Positions 52,697 to 61,333 of a stretch of 64,000 nt of DNA are shown piece by piece (within the stretch, counting starts at the first letter, position 1; each line of letters opens with the position of its first letter). The translations under genes were made by a program, and so were the position numbers. Below the pieces are notes generated by a model. The model saw only the letters and a program-made list of their open reading frames with translations. It did not search any database and was not told the DNA's origin. Source of the DNA: Sphaerochaeta halotolerans (lineage in GTDB: Bacteria > Spirochaetota > Spirochaetia > Sphaerochaetales > Sphaerochaetaceae); assembly GCF_003429665.1 (NCBI RefSeq), contig NZ_QUWK01000014.1, forward strand, positions 1 to 64,000. The letters run 5' to 3'.

Positions 52697-54199
52697 CTAA
52701 ATGTGGTAACCGCTTGCAGCGTACATGATTTTCTCGTCCGAGAAGTTTTCACGGTCCAGCTCACCCATCACCTGCCCTTCATGGTAGACAATGATCCGAT
52801 CTGCCATACCCATACACTCATCCATTTCAGAACTGATCATGATTACTGCCTTCCCGTTGGATACGAGTTCATTGATCAGGTTGTATACTTCAATCTTTGC
52901 ACCGACATCGATACCTCGTGTTGGTTCATCAAAGATAAAGATATCTGATTCACTCAGCAGCCACTTGGCAAGAACCACTTTCTGCTGATTTCCTCCACTC
53001 AGTTGCCCGGCAAGGGTAGTGACATTGGGCACCTTGATACGAAGGCTGTCCACCATTTGCTTTGCTACATCCTTCATCTTTCTAAGATCAAGAAACGGTT
53101 TTCTGGTTTTGAACTGCTTCAGATCAACAAGCGTGGTGTTAAATTCTACCGTCTCAAGGAGAACCAACCCCTGACCCTTACGATCCTCTGTGAGAAATGC
53201 AATGCCGTTTCTGATGGAATCCTGAGGGGTTTTTATATTTACCTTCTTCCCATGGATGTATACCTCCCCGGCATCTATAGGATCGGCTCCAGTCAGTCCA
53301 CGAATACTTTCAGTCCGTCCTGCCCCAACTAAGCCTGACACCCCAAGAATCTCGCCTGCATGGACCTTGAAACTAACATTCTCATACTCTCCTGCCTTGG
53401 TAAGACCTTTGACTTCGAGTACGACATCCCCTCGCTGTGTCTCCACCTTGGGATACTTGTTCTTGATATCACGCCCGACCATCAACTTGATGATGTTGTC
53501 CACTGAAACATCTTCGATACGACGGTTTGCAACCACCTCCCCATCGCGCATTACCGTGAGGGAATCACAAACAGATTTCACTTCTTCAAGCCGGTGAGAA
53601 ATAAAAATCATGGTGACCTGCTGCTGTCGTAATTTCTTAATGATTTTAAAAAGCTCGCCAGCTTCTTTCTCGCTCAGACTGGCAGTGGGCTCATCCATGA
53701 TAATGAGCTTAGCCTTGGAATGAACTGCCTTGCATATTTCCACCATTTGCCGTTTACCGACACCAAGAAGACCTACCGGTGTATTCGGATCAATATCCAA
53801 TTCGAAATCAGCAAGCAACTCACGGGCCACTTCAACCTGTGTCTTCCTATCTACGAAGGCGTGACTGGTTTTCAACTCCCGACCTAAAAAGATATTCTCG
53901 GCTACGGTCATGTAATTCACTTGATTGAGTTCTTGATAGATGCAAGAAATGCCTAACCCCATTGCCTGGCGGGGAGTCAAAGCAGAGAAGGACTGTCCAT
54001 CAAAGAAAATTTCGCCATCATTCGGTGCATGGGCACCAGCGAGTACCTTTATCAGGGTGGATTTGCCAGCACCGTTCTCCCCTACCAATCCATGAACTTC
54101 ACCTCGTTTTACGTTCATGGAAACTGCGTTCAAAGCAAGTACACCCGGATAGCGTTTGGTAATATTTCGTAATTCCAAAATATTTGTATCTTCTTTCAC
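52697..54199 (-). CDS. ribose/inositol-type sugar ABC transporter ATP-binding protein
   Basis: The 500-residue protein has two ABC domains. The first has GLVGENGAGKSTLIKVLAG, LGVGKRQMVEICKAV and LIIMDEPTASLSEKEA. The second has GVSGLVGAGRTESIRGLTG, LSGGNQQKVVLAKWLL and IFIFDEPTRGIDVG. It is the first gene of the minus arm and starts 77 bases from a LacI-type operator. With the permease at 50641 and binding protein at 49620 it forms a complete importer, probably for inositol (compare IatA). Confidence 0.92.
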   Translation of the reverse strand: MKEDTNILELRNITKRYPGVLALNAVSMNVKRGEVHGLVGENGAGKSTLIKVLAGAHAPNDGEIFFDGQSFSALTPRQAMGLGISCIYQELNQVNYMTVAENIFLGRELKTSHAFVDRKTQVEVARELLADFELDIDPNTPVGLLGVGKRQMVEICKAVHSKAKLIIMDEPTASLSEKEAGELFKIIKKLRQQQVTMIFISHRLEEVKSVCDSLTVMRDGEVVANRRIEDVSVDNIIKLMVGRDIKNKYPKVETQRGDVVLEVKGLTKAGEYENVSFKVHAGEILGVSGLVGAGRTESIRGLTGADPIDAGEVYIHGKKVNIKTPQDSIRNGIAFLTEDRKGQGLVLLETVEFNTTLVDLKQFKTRKPFLDLRKMKDVAKQMVDSLRIKVPNVTTLAGQLSGGNQQKVVLAKWLLSESDIFIFDEPTRGIDVGAKIEVYNLINELVSNGKAVIMISSEMDECMGMADRIIVYHEGQVMGELDRENFSDEKIMYAASGYHI

Positions 54200-54275
54200 T
54201 TCTCCCCCCTTAGACGGATATGCATCTGCATCCTCTGTCTATTCGTGCAAAGAACTGAGGTATTCTCCCTAAATT

Positions 54276-54289
54276 TGAAAACGTTATCA
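54276..54289. promoter_or_regulatory. LacI-type operator, minus-arm copy
   Basis: TGAAAACGTTATCA fits the CG-centred consensus of LacI/CcpA-type operators (TGNAANCGNTNNCA). Its exact reverse complement occurs at 54419-54432. It lies just downstream of the minus-strand -35 box at 54325-54320, at about +1 to +14 of the minus transcript, where a bound repressor would block transcription. Confidence 0.75.
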
Positions 54290-54325
54290 TAAATGTATGC
54301 TTGCATCACTTTTACGATTTGTCAA
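54290..54325 (-). promoter_or_regulatory. candidate promoter of the minus arm of the inositol locus
   Basis: On the minus strand a perfect TTGACA (54325-54320) is present; the -10 box at 17-bp spacing (AAGCAT, preceded by TGC) is poor. The operator at 54276-54289 lies directly downstream. Confidence 0.45.
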
Positions 54326-54379
54326 ACATTTTTTTATTACTTTCCTGTGATACACGATATTACTCACTATTTTTTTACC

Positions 54380-54407
54380 TTTACAAATCATACAAACATG
54401 GTATAAC
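54380..54407 (+). promoter_or_regulatory. promoter of the plus arm of the inositol locus
   Basis: TTTACA (54380-54385) and TATAAC (54402-54407) are 16 bp apart. The start of transcription would be about 54414, with the LacI-type operator at +5 to +18. Confidence 0.6.
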
Positions 54408-54418
54408 CTTTAGATATT

Positions 54419-54432
54419 TGATAACGTTTTCA
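54419..54432. promoter_or_regulatory. LacI-type operator, plus-arm copy
   Basis: TGATAACGTTTTCA is the exact reverse complement of the operator at 54276-54289. It is located just after the plus-strand promoter at 54380-54407 and before the iolG-like gene. The identity of the two sites over 14 bases strongly suggests one shared regulator, probably the LacI protein encoded at 45579-46580. Confidence 0.75.
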
Positions 54433-54467
54433 ATATTGACTATACCAAAGAGGGAGAAGTAAAAACC

Positions 54468-55502
54468 ATGAGTGCAGTCGTTAACATTGGTATCATCGGT
54501 GCAGGCCGTATCGGAAAATTACACGCAGAAAACATTACCAAGCTGGTACCCTCGGTACAGGTGGTTGGAATTAGCGATGTCATGATGAACGATGAGATGG
54601 AGAAATGGGCTCACTCATTGGGAATTGGCATTGCAACGAAAGATCCTTCTGATTTGATCAATCATGAGGAAATTGATGCGATCCTGGTTTGCAGCTCTAC
54701 ATCGACGCATGCAGACTTCACCATGGCATCTGCAAAGGCCGGCAAGCATGTCTTCTGTGAGAAACCCATCGATCTCTCGGTAACGAAGGGGTTGGAAGCT
54801 ATCAAAGTCGCAAGAAAACACCAGGTGAAGCTGCAACTGGGCTTTAACCGACGCTTTGACCATAACTTCAAGCACATCCATGACCTAAGAACTGCTGGAA
54901 AGGTAGGAGATGTACATATTGTTAAGATTACCAGCCGTGACCCAGCTCCCCCATCTCCTGCCTATGTGGCTGTCTCTGGTGGTATCTTCCTGGACATGAT
55001 GATCCATGACTTTGATATGGCACGCTTCCAGGCAGGAAGTGAAATCACCAGTGTTTATGCTACCGGTGCAGTTCTTGTTGACCCGGAGATTGGCAAAGCT
55101 GGAGATATAGACACCGCCATCGTCACCCTCACATTCGCCAATGGTGCAATCGGGGTTATAGATAATTCTCGTCAAGCAGTCTATGGCTATGACCAACGCG
55201 TTGAGGTATTCGGGAGCAAGGGCGCCGCTCAAGCAGAGAATGATAGACCCACCAATGTGACACTATCCACTGCAGAACAGGTATCCACGGATAAGCCGCT
55301 CTATTTCTTCCTAGAACGCTATGAGGATGCTTTCGTCGACGAAATCAGCTCGTTTGCAGAGGCAATCCTTGAAAACAAGGAAGTGGTGGTCAGTGGAGAG
55401 GACGGGCTTGAAGACATGGTTGCAGCGCTTGCTGCAGGAAAAAGTCTGAAAGAAGGACGAGTAGTAACGATTGCAGAAATGAAAGATGAATTGGGCCTTT
55501 GA
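54468..55502 (+). CDS. iolG: inositol 2-dehydrogenase (Gfo/Idh/MocA family)
   Basis: The 344-residue protein has NIGIIGAGRIGKLHAENITKLVPSV (Rossmann), VFCEKPIDLSVTKGLEAI with the catalytic Lys, LQLGFNRRFDHNFKHI, and VKITSRDPAPPSPAYVAVSGGIFLDMMIHDFDMARF. The last stretch is nearly diagnostic for IolG and holds the catalytic Asp and His. It oxidises myo-inositol to scyllo-inosose with NAD. It is first in the plus arm, followed after 20 bases by iolD. The other two Gfo/Idh/MocA enzymes of the locus fit this pattern less closely. Confidence 0.9.
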   Translation: MSAVVNIGIIGAGRIGKLHAENITKLVPSVQVVGISDVMMNDEMEKWAHSLGIGIATKDPSDLINHEEIDAILVCSSTSTHADFTMASAKAGKHVFCEKPIDLSVTKGLEAIKVARKHQVKLQLGFNRRFDHNFKHIHDLRTAGKVGDVHIVKITSRDPAPPSPAYVAVSGGIFLDMMIHDFDMARFQAGSEITSVYATGAVLVDPEIGKAGDIDTAIVTLTFANGAIGVIDNSRQAVYGYDQRVEVFGSKGAAQAENDRPTNVTLSTAEQVSTDKPLYFFLERYEDAFVDEISSFAEAILENKEVVVSGEDGLEDMVAALAAGKSLKEGRVVTIAEMKDELGL

Positions 55503-55522
55503 GAGAGATTAAGGAGTAATCT

Positions 55523-57388
55523 ATGGATACGATTCGACTGACAATGGCTGGTGCCTTGTTACGTTTTTTAGACAATCAATATGTGTCTTACGATGGAGTT
55601 GAAGAAAAATTCGTCGAAGGAGTTTTCGGTATCTTCGGCCACGGCTGTGTCGTAGGGATTGGAGAAGCCTTGGCAGCAAAAGAGAACAAGCTTCCCTTCT
55701 ACCAGGCAAAGAACGAGCAAGGTGCAGTCCATGCTGCTGCAGGATTTGCAAAGGAGCACAACCGAAGAAGAATCATGGCAGTCACCTCCTCTATTGGACC
55801 AGGTGCACTGAATATGGTAACGGGAGCAGGAACTGCCACCGCTAATCATATCCCTGTATTGCTACTTCCCGGTGATGTATTTGCCTGCCGTCAACCTGAC
55901 CCGGTATTACAACAAATTGAAATACCGCATGACTATACCAATACAGCAAACGATGCATTTCGCTCCGTAAGCAGGTACTGGGACCGAATAAACAGACCAG
56001 AACAACTGATGAGTGCCATGCTCAACGCCATGCGAGTCCTCACTGACCCGAGCGAGACAGGAGCAGTCACGGTCGCACTTCCGCAGGATGTTCAAGGTGA
56101 AGCCTATGACTATCCTGTTGAGTTCTTTGAGAAGCGAGTACACTACATTGAGAGACGAATCCCGAGTGAAGGACAAATTACACGCCTTGCCGAATTATTG
56201 AAAGAAGCAAAGAAGCCATTGGTAATCTGTGGAGGTGGAATTCGCTACAGTGAAGCTGGGGATGCGCTTGCTTCGTTTTGTGAGCAGTATCATATCCCAT
56301 TCGGAGAAACCCAGGCAGGGAAAGGGATGGTCCGTTGGGACAACCCATACAACCTGAGTGGCATTGGAAATACAGGAAGCCAGGCCGCAAATCGATTGGC
56401 AAAACAGGCTGACCTGATCCTTGGTATCGGAACTCGTTTCGGAGACTTTACCACCTGTTCGAAGTGGCTGTTCCAGAACCCGGAATGCAAGTTCGTCTCT
56501 GTTAATGTTGCACCTGCAGATGCCTACAAACTCAATAGCATGCCAATTATTGCAGATGCAAAGTTGACACTTGAAGCGCTCAAGGATACAGAGTTGCTAA
56601 AAGGTTATCATAGCCGATGGGCAGAGCAAATCAAACAAGAACGGGCACTGTGGGACAAGGAAGTCGACCGCCTCTATAGTGAAGACATTCCTTCTTCACT
56701 CTCCCAAGTACGCGTTTTGGGTGAACTTAACGACCGACTGCTTCCAGAATCTGCAATCGTAGTTTCTGGCTCAGGATCCATTCCTAGTGATATGCAACGG
56801 GTCTGGAGAACGAGAGTCAGAGGAACCTACCATATGGAGTATGCATTCTCTTGTATGGGATACGAGATTGCTGCAGCCCTAGGGGCTAAGATTGCCCACC
56901 CCGATACTGAAGTGGTGGCAATCGTTGGTGACGGTGCCTATACCATGCTCCACACAGAACTGCTTACATCCATCCAAGAGGGGAAAAAGATAATTGTGGT
57001 AATACTGGATAATGCAGGATTCCACTGCATTGACAATCTTCAGCATAGCCAGGGCATCGTGCATTATGGGAATGAATGGAAACGAAGGGAAGCATCCACT
57101 GGAAGGCTTACCGGATCTTCACTCAGCGTTGACTATGCCATGAATGCAGAGAGCTGGGGAGCAGTAGGACTTCATGCCGATACTGTACAAGCATTGGAAG
57201 ATGCAATGAAACAAGCTCTTCAGGAAGACCGCTCCACAGTGATTCATTGCCATGTGGCTCCCAAGTCTATGACTGGAGGCTATGAATCATGGTGGCGTGT
57301 CGGGACTGCAGAAGTCTCTACCAATCCAGAAGTTGAACAGGCATGGAAAGAGATGCAGGCTGAAATCAAAAAGTCAAGACAATTCTAA
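55523..57388 (+). CDS. iolD: 3D-(3,5/4)-trihydroxycyclohexane-1,2-dione hydrolase
   Basis: The 621-residue protein is a ThDP-dependent enzyme of the acetolactate synthase family. It has the pyrimidine domain (EEKFVEGVFGIFGHGCVVGIGEAL, NEQGAVHAAAGFAKEHNRRR with the Glu of the NEQ motif), AVTSSIGPGALNMVTGAGTATANHIPVLLLPGD, a central domain and the cofactor motif VGDGAYTMLHTELLTSI ending at DNAGFHCIDNL. The long YEQNLQ-like spacing and the sequence HIPVLLLPGDVFACRQPDPVLQQ are typical of IolD. It hydrolyses the ring of the diketone to 5-deoxy-D-glucuronate. It lies between iolG and iolE. Confidence 0.93.
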   Translation: MDTIRLTMAGALLRFLDNQYVSYDGVEEKFVEGVFGIFGHGCVVGIGEALAAKENKLPFYQAKNEQGAVHAAAGFAKEHNRRRIMAVTSSIGPGALNMVTGAGTATANHIPVLLLPGDVFACRQPDPVLQQIEIPHDYTNTANDAFRSVSRYWDRINRPEQLMSAMLNAMRVLTDPSETGAVTVALPQDVQGEAYDYPVEFFEKRVHYIERRIPSEGQITRLAELLKEAKKPLVICGGGIRYSEAGDALASFCEQYHIPFGETQAGKGMVRWDNPYNLSGIGNTGSQAANRLAKQADLILGIGTRFGDFTTCSKWLFQNPECKFVSVNVAPADAYKLNSMPIIADAKLTLEALKDTELLKGYHSRWAEQIKQERALWDKEVDRLYSEDIPSSLSQVRVLGELNDRLLPESAIVVSGSGSIPSDMQRVWRTRVRGTYHMEYAFSCMGYEIAAALGAKIAHPDTEVVAIVGDGAYTMLHTELLTSIQEGKKIIVVILDNAGFHCIDNLQHSQGIVHYGNEWKRREASTGRLTGSSLSVDYAMNAESWGAVGLHADTVQALEDAMKQALQEDRSTVIHCHVAPKSMTGGYESWWRVGTAEVSTNPEVEQAWKEMQAEIKKSRQF

Positions 57389-57402
57389 AAAAGGATAGAG
57401 AC

Positions 57403-58296
57403 ATGAGCACACAAAAAATTCATTTGGCTATCGCTCCGATTGGTTGGACGAATGATGATCTTCCAGAACTTGGTGGAGAAATCCCATTTGAGCAGTGCAT
57501 CAGCGAGATGGCCTTGGCGGGATTTACAGGAAGTGAAGTGGGAAATAAATACCCACGAGATACCACTGTACTGAAGAAGGCATTGGACCTTCGTGGACTG
57601 CAGATCTGCAACGCATGGTTCAGTACCTTCTTAACCACCCAAAGGTATGAGGAAGTCGAAAAAGCGTTTGTAGAACACTGCACATTCCTGAAGGAAATGG
57701 GGGCACAGGTGGTTGGGGTTGCAGAACAAGGCAACTCAATTCAAGGCCGCCAGGACCTCTCTGTTTTTGATGCAAAACCTGTGAATTCGGAGCAAGAGTG
57801 GAAACTGCTCACAGAAGGCCTTACCAAGCTTGGACAAAAAGCAAAAGAGATGGGGATGGCCCTCACCTACCACCACCATATGGGAACCGGAGTCCAGACC
57901 TCAGAGGAGATTGACCGTCTCATGCGAGAGACTGATCCTGCCCTTGTTGGCTTGCTCTATGATACTGGTCACTTGGTATTCAGTGGAGAAGACCCAATGG
58001 ATATTCTTAAACGCCATTTTTCAAGAATTCGCCATGTCCACCTCAAGGATGTGAGAAAACCATTGAGAGAGAAAGCCATCAAGGAAAAGTGGTCGTTCTT
58101 GAAAGGAGTAAAGGAAGGTGTATTCACCATTCCAGGGGATGGAATGATTGACTTCAAACCAATACTGACCTACCTCAAGGAACATGGCTACCAAGGCTGG
58201 TGGGTCGTTGAGGCAGAACAAGACCCGGCAAAGGCAAATCCGCTTGAGTATGCGATGAAGGCAAGAGCTTATATCCGCGAGACTACAGGAATCTAG
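57403..58296 (+). CDS. iolE: myo-inosose-2 dehydratase
   Basis: The 297-residue TIM-barrel enzyme starts with LAIAPIGWTNDDLPELGGEIPFEQCISEMALAGFTGSEVG, the hallmark of IolE. Metal ligands occur in MALTYHHHMGTGVQTSEEID, VGLLYDTGHLVFSGEDP and HVHLKDVRKP. It dehydrates scyllo-inosose to the trihydroxycyclohexane-dione used by IolD. The ribosome-binding site AAGGATAGAG is 14 bases after the iolD stop. A 71-base gap with nothing notable separates it from the transketolase pair. Confidence 0.93.
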   Translation: MSTQKIHLAIAPIGWTNDDLPELGGEIPFEQCISEMALAGFTGSEVGNKYPRDTTVLKKALDLRGLQICNAWFSTFLTTQRYEEVEKAFVEHCTFLKEMGAQVVGVAEQGNSIQGRQDLSVFDAKPVNSEQEWKLLTEGLTKLGQKAKEMGMALTYHHHMGTGVQTSEEIDRLMRETDPALVGLLYDTGHLVFSGEDPMDILKRHFSRIRHVHLKDVRKPLREKAIKEKWSFLKGVKEGVFTIPGDGMIDFKPILTYLKEHGYQGWWVVEAEQDPAKANPLEYAMKARAYIRETTGI

Positions 58297-58367
58297 GGAC
58301 TGTTCTGATTGGAGAAGGGTGCCCGCCATATTCGAATCATACTGAAACTATATGTTAGAGGTCATAT

Positions 58368-59225
58368 ATGGGAAGAACCATGAATAATCAAGAGTTGAAA
58401 CAACTACAGGTTATTGCTAAGCATATCCGCCGTGATACGATTGAAGAAATTGGAAATCTGGGAGTTGGACACATAGGGGGGGCATTATCGGTAGTTGATA
58501 TTCTGACGCTCCTTTACTTTCGAGTAATGGAACACATTGATCCCAAAAACCCCCGAAACGAAAACCGAGACAAATTGGTGCTCTCGAAAGGACATGCTGG
58601 ACCTGCGCTTTATGCAGTCCTTGCAGAGAAGGGGTTCTTCCCGAAAGAGTGGCTTCTGACACTCAACAAGGGAGGAACGAACCTTCCAAGCCATTGTGAT
58701 ATGAACCGGACCCCTGGTATTGATTTCACCACAGGATCTCTTGGCCAGGGAAGTTCTGCCGCCGCGGGAATTGCACTCGCAGACAAACTCAAGAGAATCG
58801 AAGCAATCACCTATCTCATAATCGGGGATGGGGAGAGCCAAGAGGGACAAATCTGGGAGATGGCAATGTTTGCTGCACAGTACAAACTATCCAACCTCAT
58901 AGCATTCACCGATTACAATAAGCTCCAAATTGACGGTAGTACCAGCGATATTATTGACCTAGGGGATATTGAGCTAAAGTGGAAGGGGTTTGGCTGGTTC
59001 GTCCAAAGAGTCAACGGACATGATTTCGAGGCTCTTGAGGATGCTGTTCTACAGGCAAAAGCCCAAGGGGAAAAACCTTCCATGATCATCTGTGACACCA
59101 TCAAGGCAAAAGGCTTCTCTCTTGCCGAAGGATTGGCTTCAAGTCATAACATGGCGTACTCCAAAGAGGTAGCCAAGCAAGCAATTGAAGAACTCATGGC
59201 TGAAGACGGGGGGAAAGAAAAATGA
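58368..59225 (+). CDS. transketolase, N-terminal subunit (inositol locus)
   Basis: The 285-residue subunit has IRRDTIEEIGNLGVGHIGGALSVVDI with the catalytic His and the ThDP motif GDGESQEGQIWEM to FTDYNKLQIDG. NRTPGIDFTTGSLGQGSSAAAGIALA is also present. ATG 58368 follows AGAGGTC; an ATG four codons later has GGAAG and may be used. It is followed by the C subunit with a four-base overlap. Placement directly after iolE, with no iolC or iolJ, suggests a place in the inositol pathway. The sequence differs from the two other N subunits in the window. Confidence 0.88.
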   Translation: MGRTMNNQELKQLQVIAKHIRRDTIEEIGNLGVGHIGGALSVVDILTLLYFRVMEHIDPKNPRNENRDKLVLSKGHAGPALYAVLAEKGFFPKEWLLTLNKGGTNLPSHCDMNRTPGIDFTTGSLGQGSSAAAGIALADKLKRIEAITYLIIGDGESQEGQIWEMAMFAAQYKLSNLIAFTDYNKLQIDGSTSDIIDLGDIELKWKGFGWFVQRVNGHDFEALEDAVLQAKAQGEKPSMIICDTIKAKGFSLAEGLASSHNMAYSKEVAKQAIEELMAEDGGKEK

Positions 59226-60172
59226 CTGATATTGCCACCATGAAAGATTTCCGTACCATCTATGCCGATACACTGATTGAACTTGCTCAAGAGGATTCCA
59301 GAGTTGTAGTGTTCGAAGCTGATTTGATGAGTGCAACAGGAACAAAACATTTCAAGGAACTATTTCCAGAACGATCAATAAATTGTGGAGTCGCTGAAGC
59401 CAACATGGTCGGTATTGCAAGCGGGCTCTCATCCCAAGGATTTATTCCCTTCGTCAATACATTTGGATGTTTTGCAACCCGTAGAGCGTATGACCAATTC
59501 TTTCTTTCTGCAAACTATGCACGACAGAATGTAAAACTGGTCGGTCTCGACCCCGGTATAACGGCAGCATTCAATGGGGGAACCCATATGCCATTTTGTG
59601 ATATTGCGCTCACCAGGGTCATTCCTGATCTGGTCGTCGTAGAACCAGGTGATGGATGGGCAGTGCACCATCTGACAAAAGCAGTTTACGCTCATCAAGG
59701 ATCTGTATATGTACGCTTGCAGAGGAAAGGGAACCCCATCTTCTATGATGCCAACCAAACCTTTGAACTGGGTAAGGGCATCATTGTACGGGACGGAAAG
59801 GATGTCACATTGGTCGCAACGGGGGCAGTCATGCTTGAACAGGCAATACTGGCTTCACAAGCATTGGAGAAAGAGAACATCTCTGCAGCAGTGATTGATA
59901 TGCATACCATCAAGCCGCTGGATAAGGAACTTGTCCTCTCCTATGCGAAGAAAACGAACGCCGTCGTTACCTGTGAAAATGCCCAGATGGCTGGAGGGCT
60001 TGGAAGTGCGGTTTCTGAGTTTTTGAGTGAACAGTATCCCACGGTAGTAAGGCGTGTTGGGATACAAGACCTGTTCGGAGAAGTAGGAACCGTTGAATAC
60101 CTTATGAAACGCTTTGCGTTGACAGCTGGGCAGATTGTCCAGGAAGCCAAGGATGCTATCAAAAGAAAATAG
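59222..60172 (+). CDS. transketolase, C-terminal subunit (inositol locus)
   Basis: The 316-residue subunit has the pyrimidine domain (INCGVAEANMVGIASGLSSQG, with the catalytic Glu in AEAN rather than AEQN) and the C-terminal domain (AVVTCENAQMAGGLGSAVSE). It differs from the other pairs in GVAEAN and in LDPGITAAFNGGTHMPFCDIALTR, where usual enzymes have sequences such as SxxxxYGDGKTHQSIDDIAL. These changes lie close to the donor/acceptor site. ATG 59222 is preceded by a purine-rich GGGGGGAAAG. With the N subunit it should transfer a ketol group; the donor may be a carboxylated ketose. Confidence 0.87.
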   Translation: MTDIATMKDFRTIYADTLIELAQEDSRVVVFEADLMSATGTKHFKELFPERSINCGVAEANMVGIASGLSSQGFIPFVNTFGCFATRRAYDQFFLSANYARQNVKLVGLDPGITAAFNGGTHMPFCDIALTRVIPDLVVVEPGDGWAVHHLTKAVYAHQGSVYVRLQRKGNPIFYDANQTFELGKGIIVRDGKDVTLVATGAVMLEQAILASQALEKENISAAVIDMHTIKPLDKELVLSYAKKTNAVVTCENAQMAGGLGSAVSEFLSEQYPTVVRRVGIQDLFGEVGTVEYLMKRFALTAGQIVQEAKDAIKRK

Positions 60173-60194
60173 TGTCATCTTACTTTCTGCCTGG

Positions 60195-60213
60195 ATAACA
60201 CGGACCGTGTTAT
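60195..60213. promoter_or_regulatory. 19-bp perfect palindrome before the GAPDH gene
   Basis: ATAACACGGACCGTGTTAT is a perfect inverted repeat with one central base, in the 129-base gap between the transketolase C gene and the GAPDH-like gene. A second weaker pair, CTGCAT (60244-60249) and ATGCAG (60262-60267), follows. It is unlike the LacI-type operators. It could be a binding site for another regulator or an RNA hairpin dividing the operon. Confidence 0.5.
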
Positions 60214-60301
60214 TTGGAAAGGAAGTGATACAAAACATTAAGACTGCATGAACCTCGTCCTATGCAGGAGAAACGCTAGATTTCCAGGAGGAACAAACAC
60301 C

Positions 60302-61333
60302 ATGAAAAAGATCAAGGTTGGAGTAGCAGGGTATGGAGTAATTGGACAGCGACTCGCTGATGGAGTTGCCTTGCAAGATGACATGGAATTGGTAGGCGTT
60401 GCAGATGTAGCCCCCACCCTGAGTGTTCGTGCACTCAAAGAAAAGGGCATGCCCTACAAACTGTTCACCGCCATGCCTGATAACACAGCAGCACTCGATG
60501 AGGCTGGTATCCCCATCAGTGGCAGTCTGGAGGATTTGGTACAGCAGGTTGATATCATGCTCGATGCCACGAGTGCAGGAATTGGACTCAAGAACAAGGA
60601 AATCTATAAGAAATATGGAAAGAAAGCTGTATTCCAAGGTGGGGAGAAAAACACCGTTGCAGATGTATTCTTCCATGGTTATGCAAACTACGAAAAAGGT
60701 CTTGGAGCGGACTACCTCAAACTTACCAGCTGCAATACCACTGGTTTGATCCGGGCTGTGGATTGTCTCGACCGTGAAGTTGGAGCAGAAAAGGTTGCAA
60801 TCACAATCATCCGTCGTGTTGCAGACCCTGGGGACTACCATCGTGGCTTGACCAATGCACTAAAGATTGATAAGGCACCCAGCCACCAGGCAGTTGATTT
60901 GATGACCATCATGCCACATGTTGAAGCTACCGGGATTCTGATCCATACCCCGGTCACCCATGGTCATATCATTACCGTCGTACTCACACCGAAGAAGGAC
61001 ATCTCGGTGGATGAGGCTATCGCCATCTTCGAGAAACATCCCCGTATCCGTGTGGTCTCCATCGATGAAGGATTCCTTGGCAATGCCAGTCTCTTCCGTT
61101 ATGCCCGTGACCTAGGGAACCCGAGAGGTGATATGTATGAAATCGCTCTTTGGAAAGACTCCGTGGTCAAGAGTGGCAAGGATTTGATGTTTGCCATCAA
61201 CATCCCTCAGGAGTCGGTGGTCATTCCTGAGAATATTGATGCAATTAGGGCTGCAATGGAGATGCAAAGCGACCGAGAGAGCGGTACCTCTGAGACCAAC
61301 AAATATTTAGGAATTGGAACATGGAAAAAGTAA
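60302..61333 (+). CDS. archaeal-type (type II) glyceraldehyde-3-phosphate dehydrogenase homologue
   Basis: The 343-residue protein matches archaeal GAPDH rather than the usual bacterial enzyme: KVGVAGYGVIGQRLADGVALQDDMELVGVAD at the start, VFQGGEKNTVADVFFHGYANYE, and the active-site LTSCNTTGLIRAVD with Cys144. Later motifs deviate from what I recall of archaeal enzymes: HRGLTNAL where they have KGPxNAI, and PSHQAVD where they have PSHHGPD. These regions shape the phosphate and catalytic pockets. Altered substrate use is therefore possible. The ATG at 60302 follows AGGAGGAAC; a frame extending to 60248 is rejected. It overlaps the PGK-like gene by 13 bases. Confidence 0.88.
   Translation: MKKIKVGVAGYGVIGQRLADGVALQDDMELVGVADVAPTLSVRALKEKGMPYKLFTAMPDNTAALDEAGIPISGSLEDLVQQVDIMLDATSAGIGLKNKEIYKKYGKKAVFQGGEKNTVADVFFHGYANYEKGLGADYLKLTSCNTTGLIRAVDCLDREVGAEKVAITIIRRVADPGDYHRGLTNALKIDKAPSHQAVDLMTIMPHVEATGILIHTPVTHGHIITVVLTPKKDISVDEAIAIFEKHPRIRVVSIDEGFLGNASLFRYARDLGNPRGDMYEIALWKDSVVKSGKDLMFAINIPQESVVIPENIDAIRAAMEMQSDRESGTSETNKYLGIGTWKK

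Noticed and set aside
54276-54432. The mirrored operators as part of a mobile-element end
   Set aside because: The 14-mers fit LacI-type operators, lie at two promoters, and no transposase or target duplication is present.
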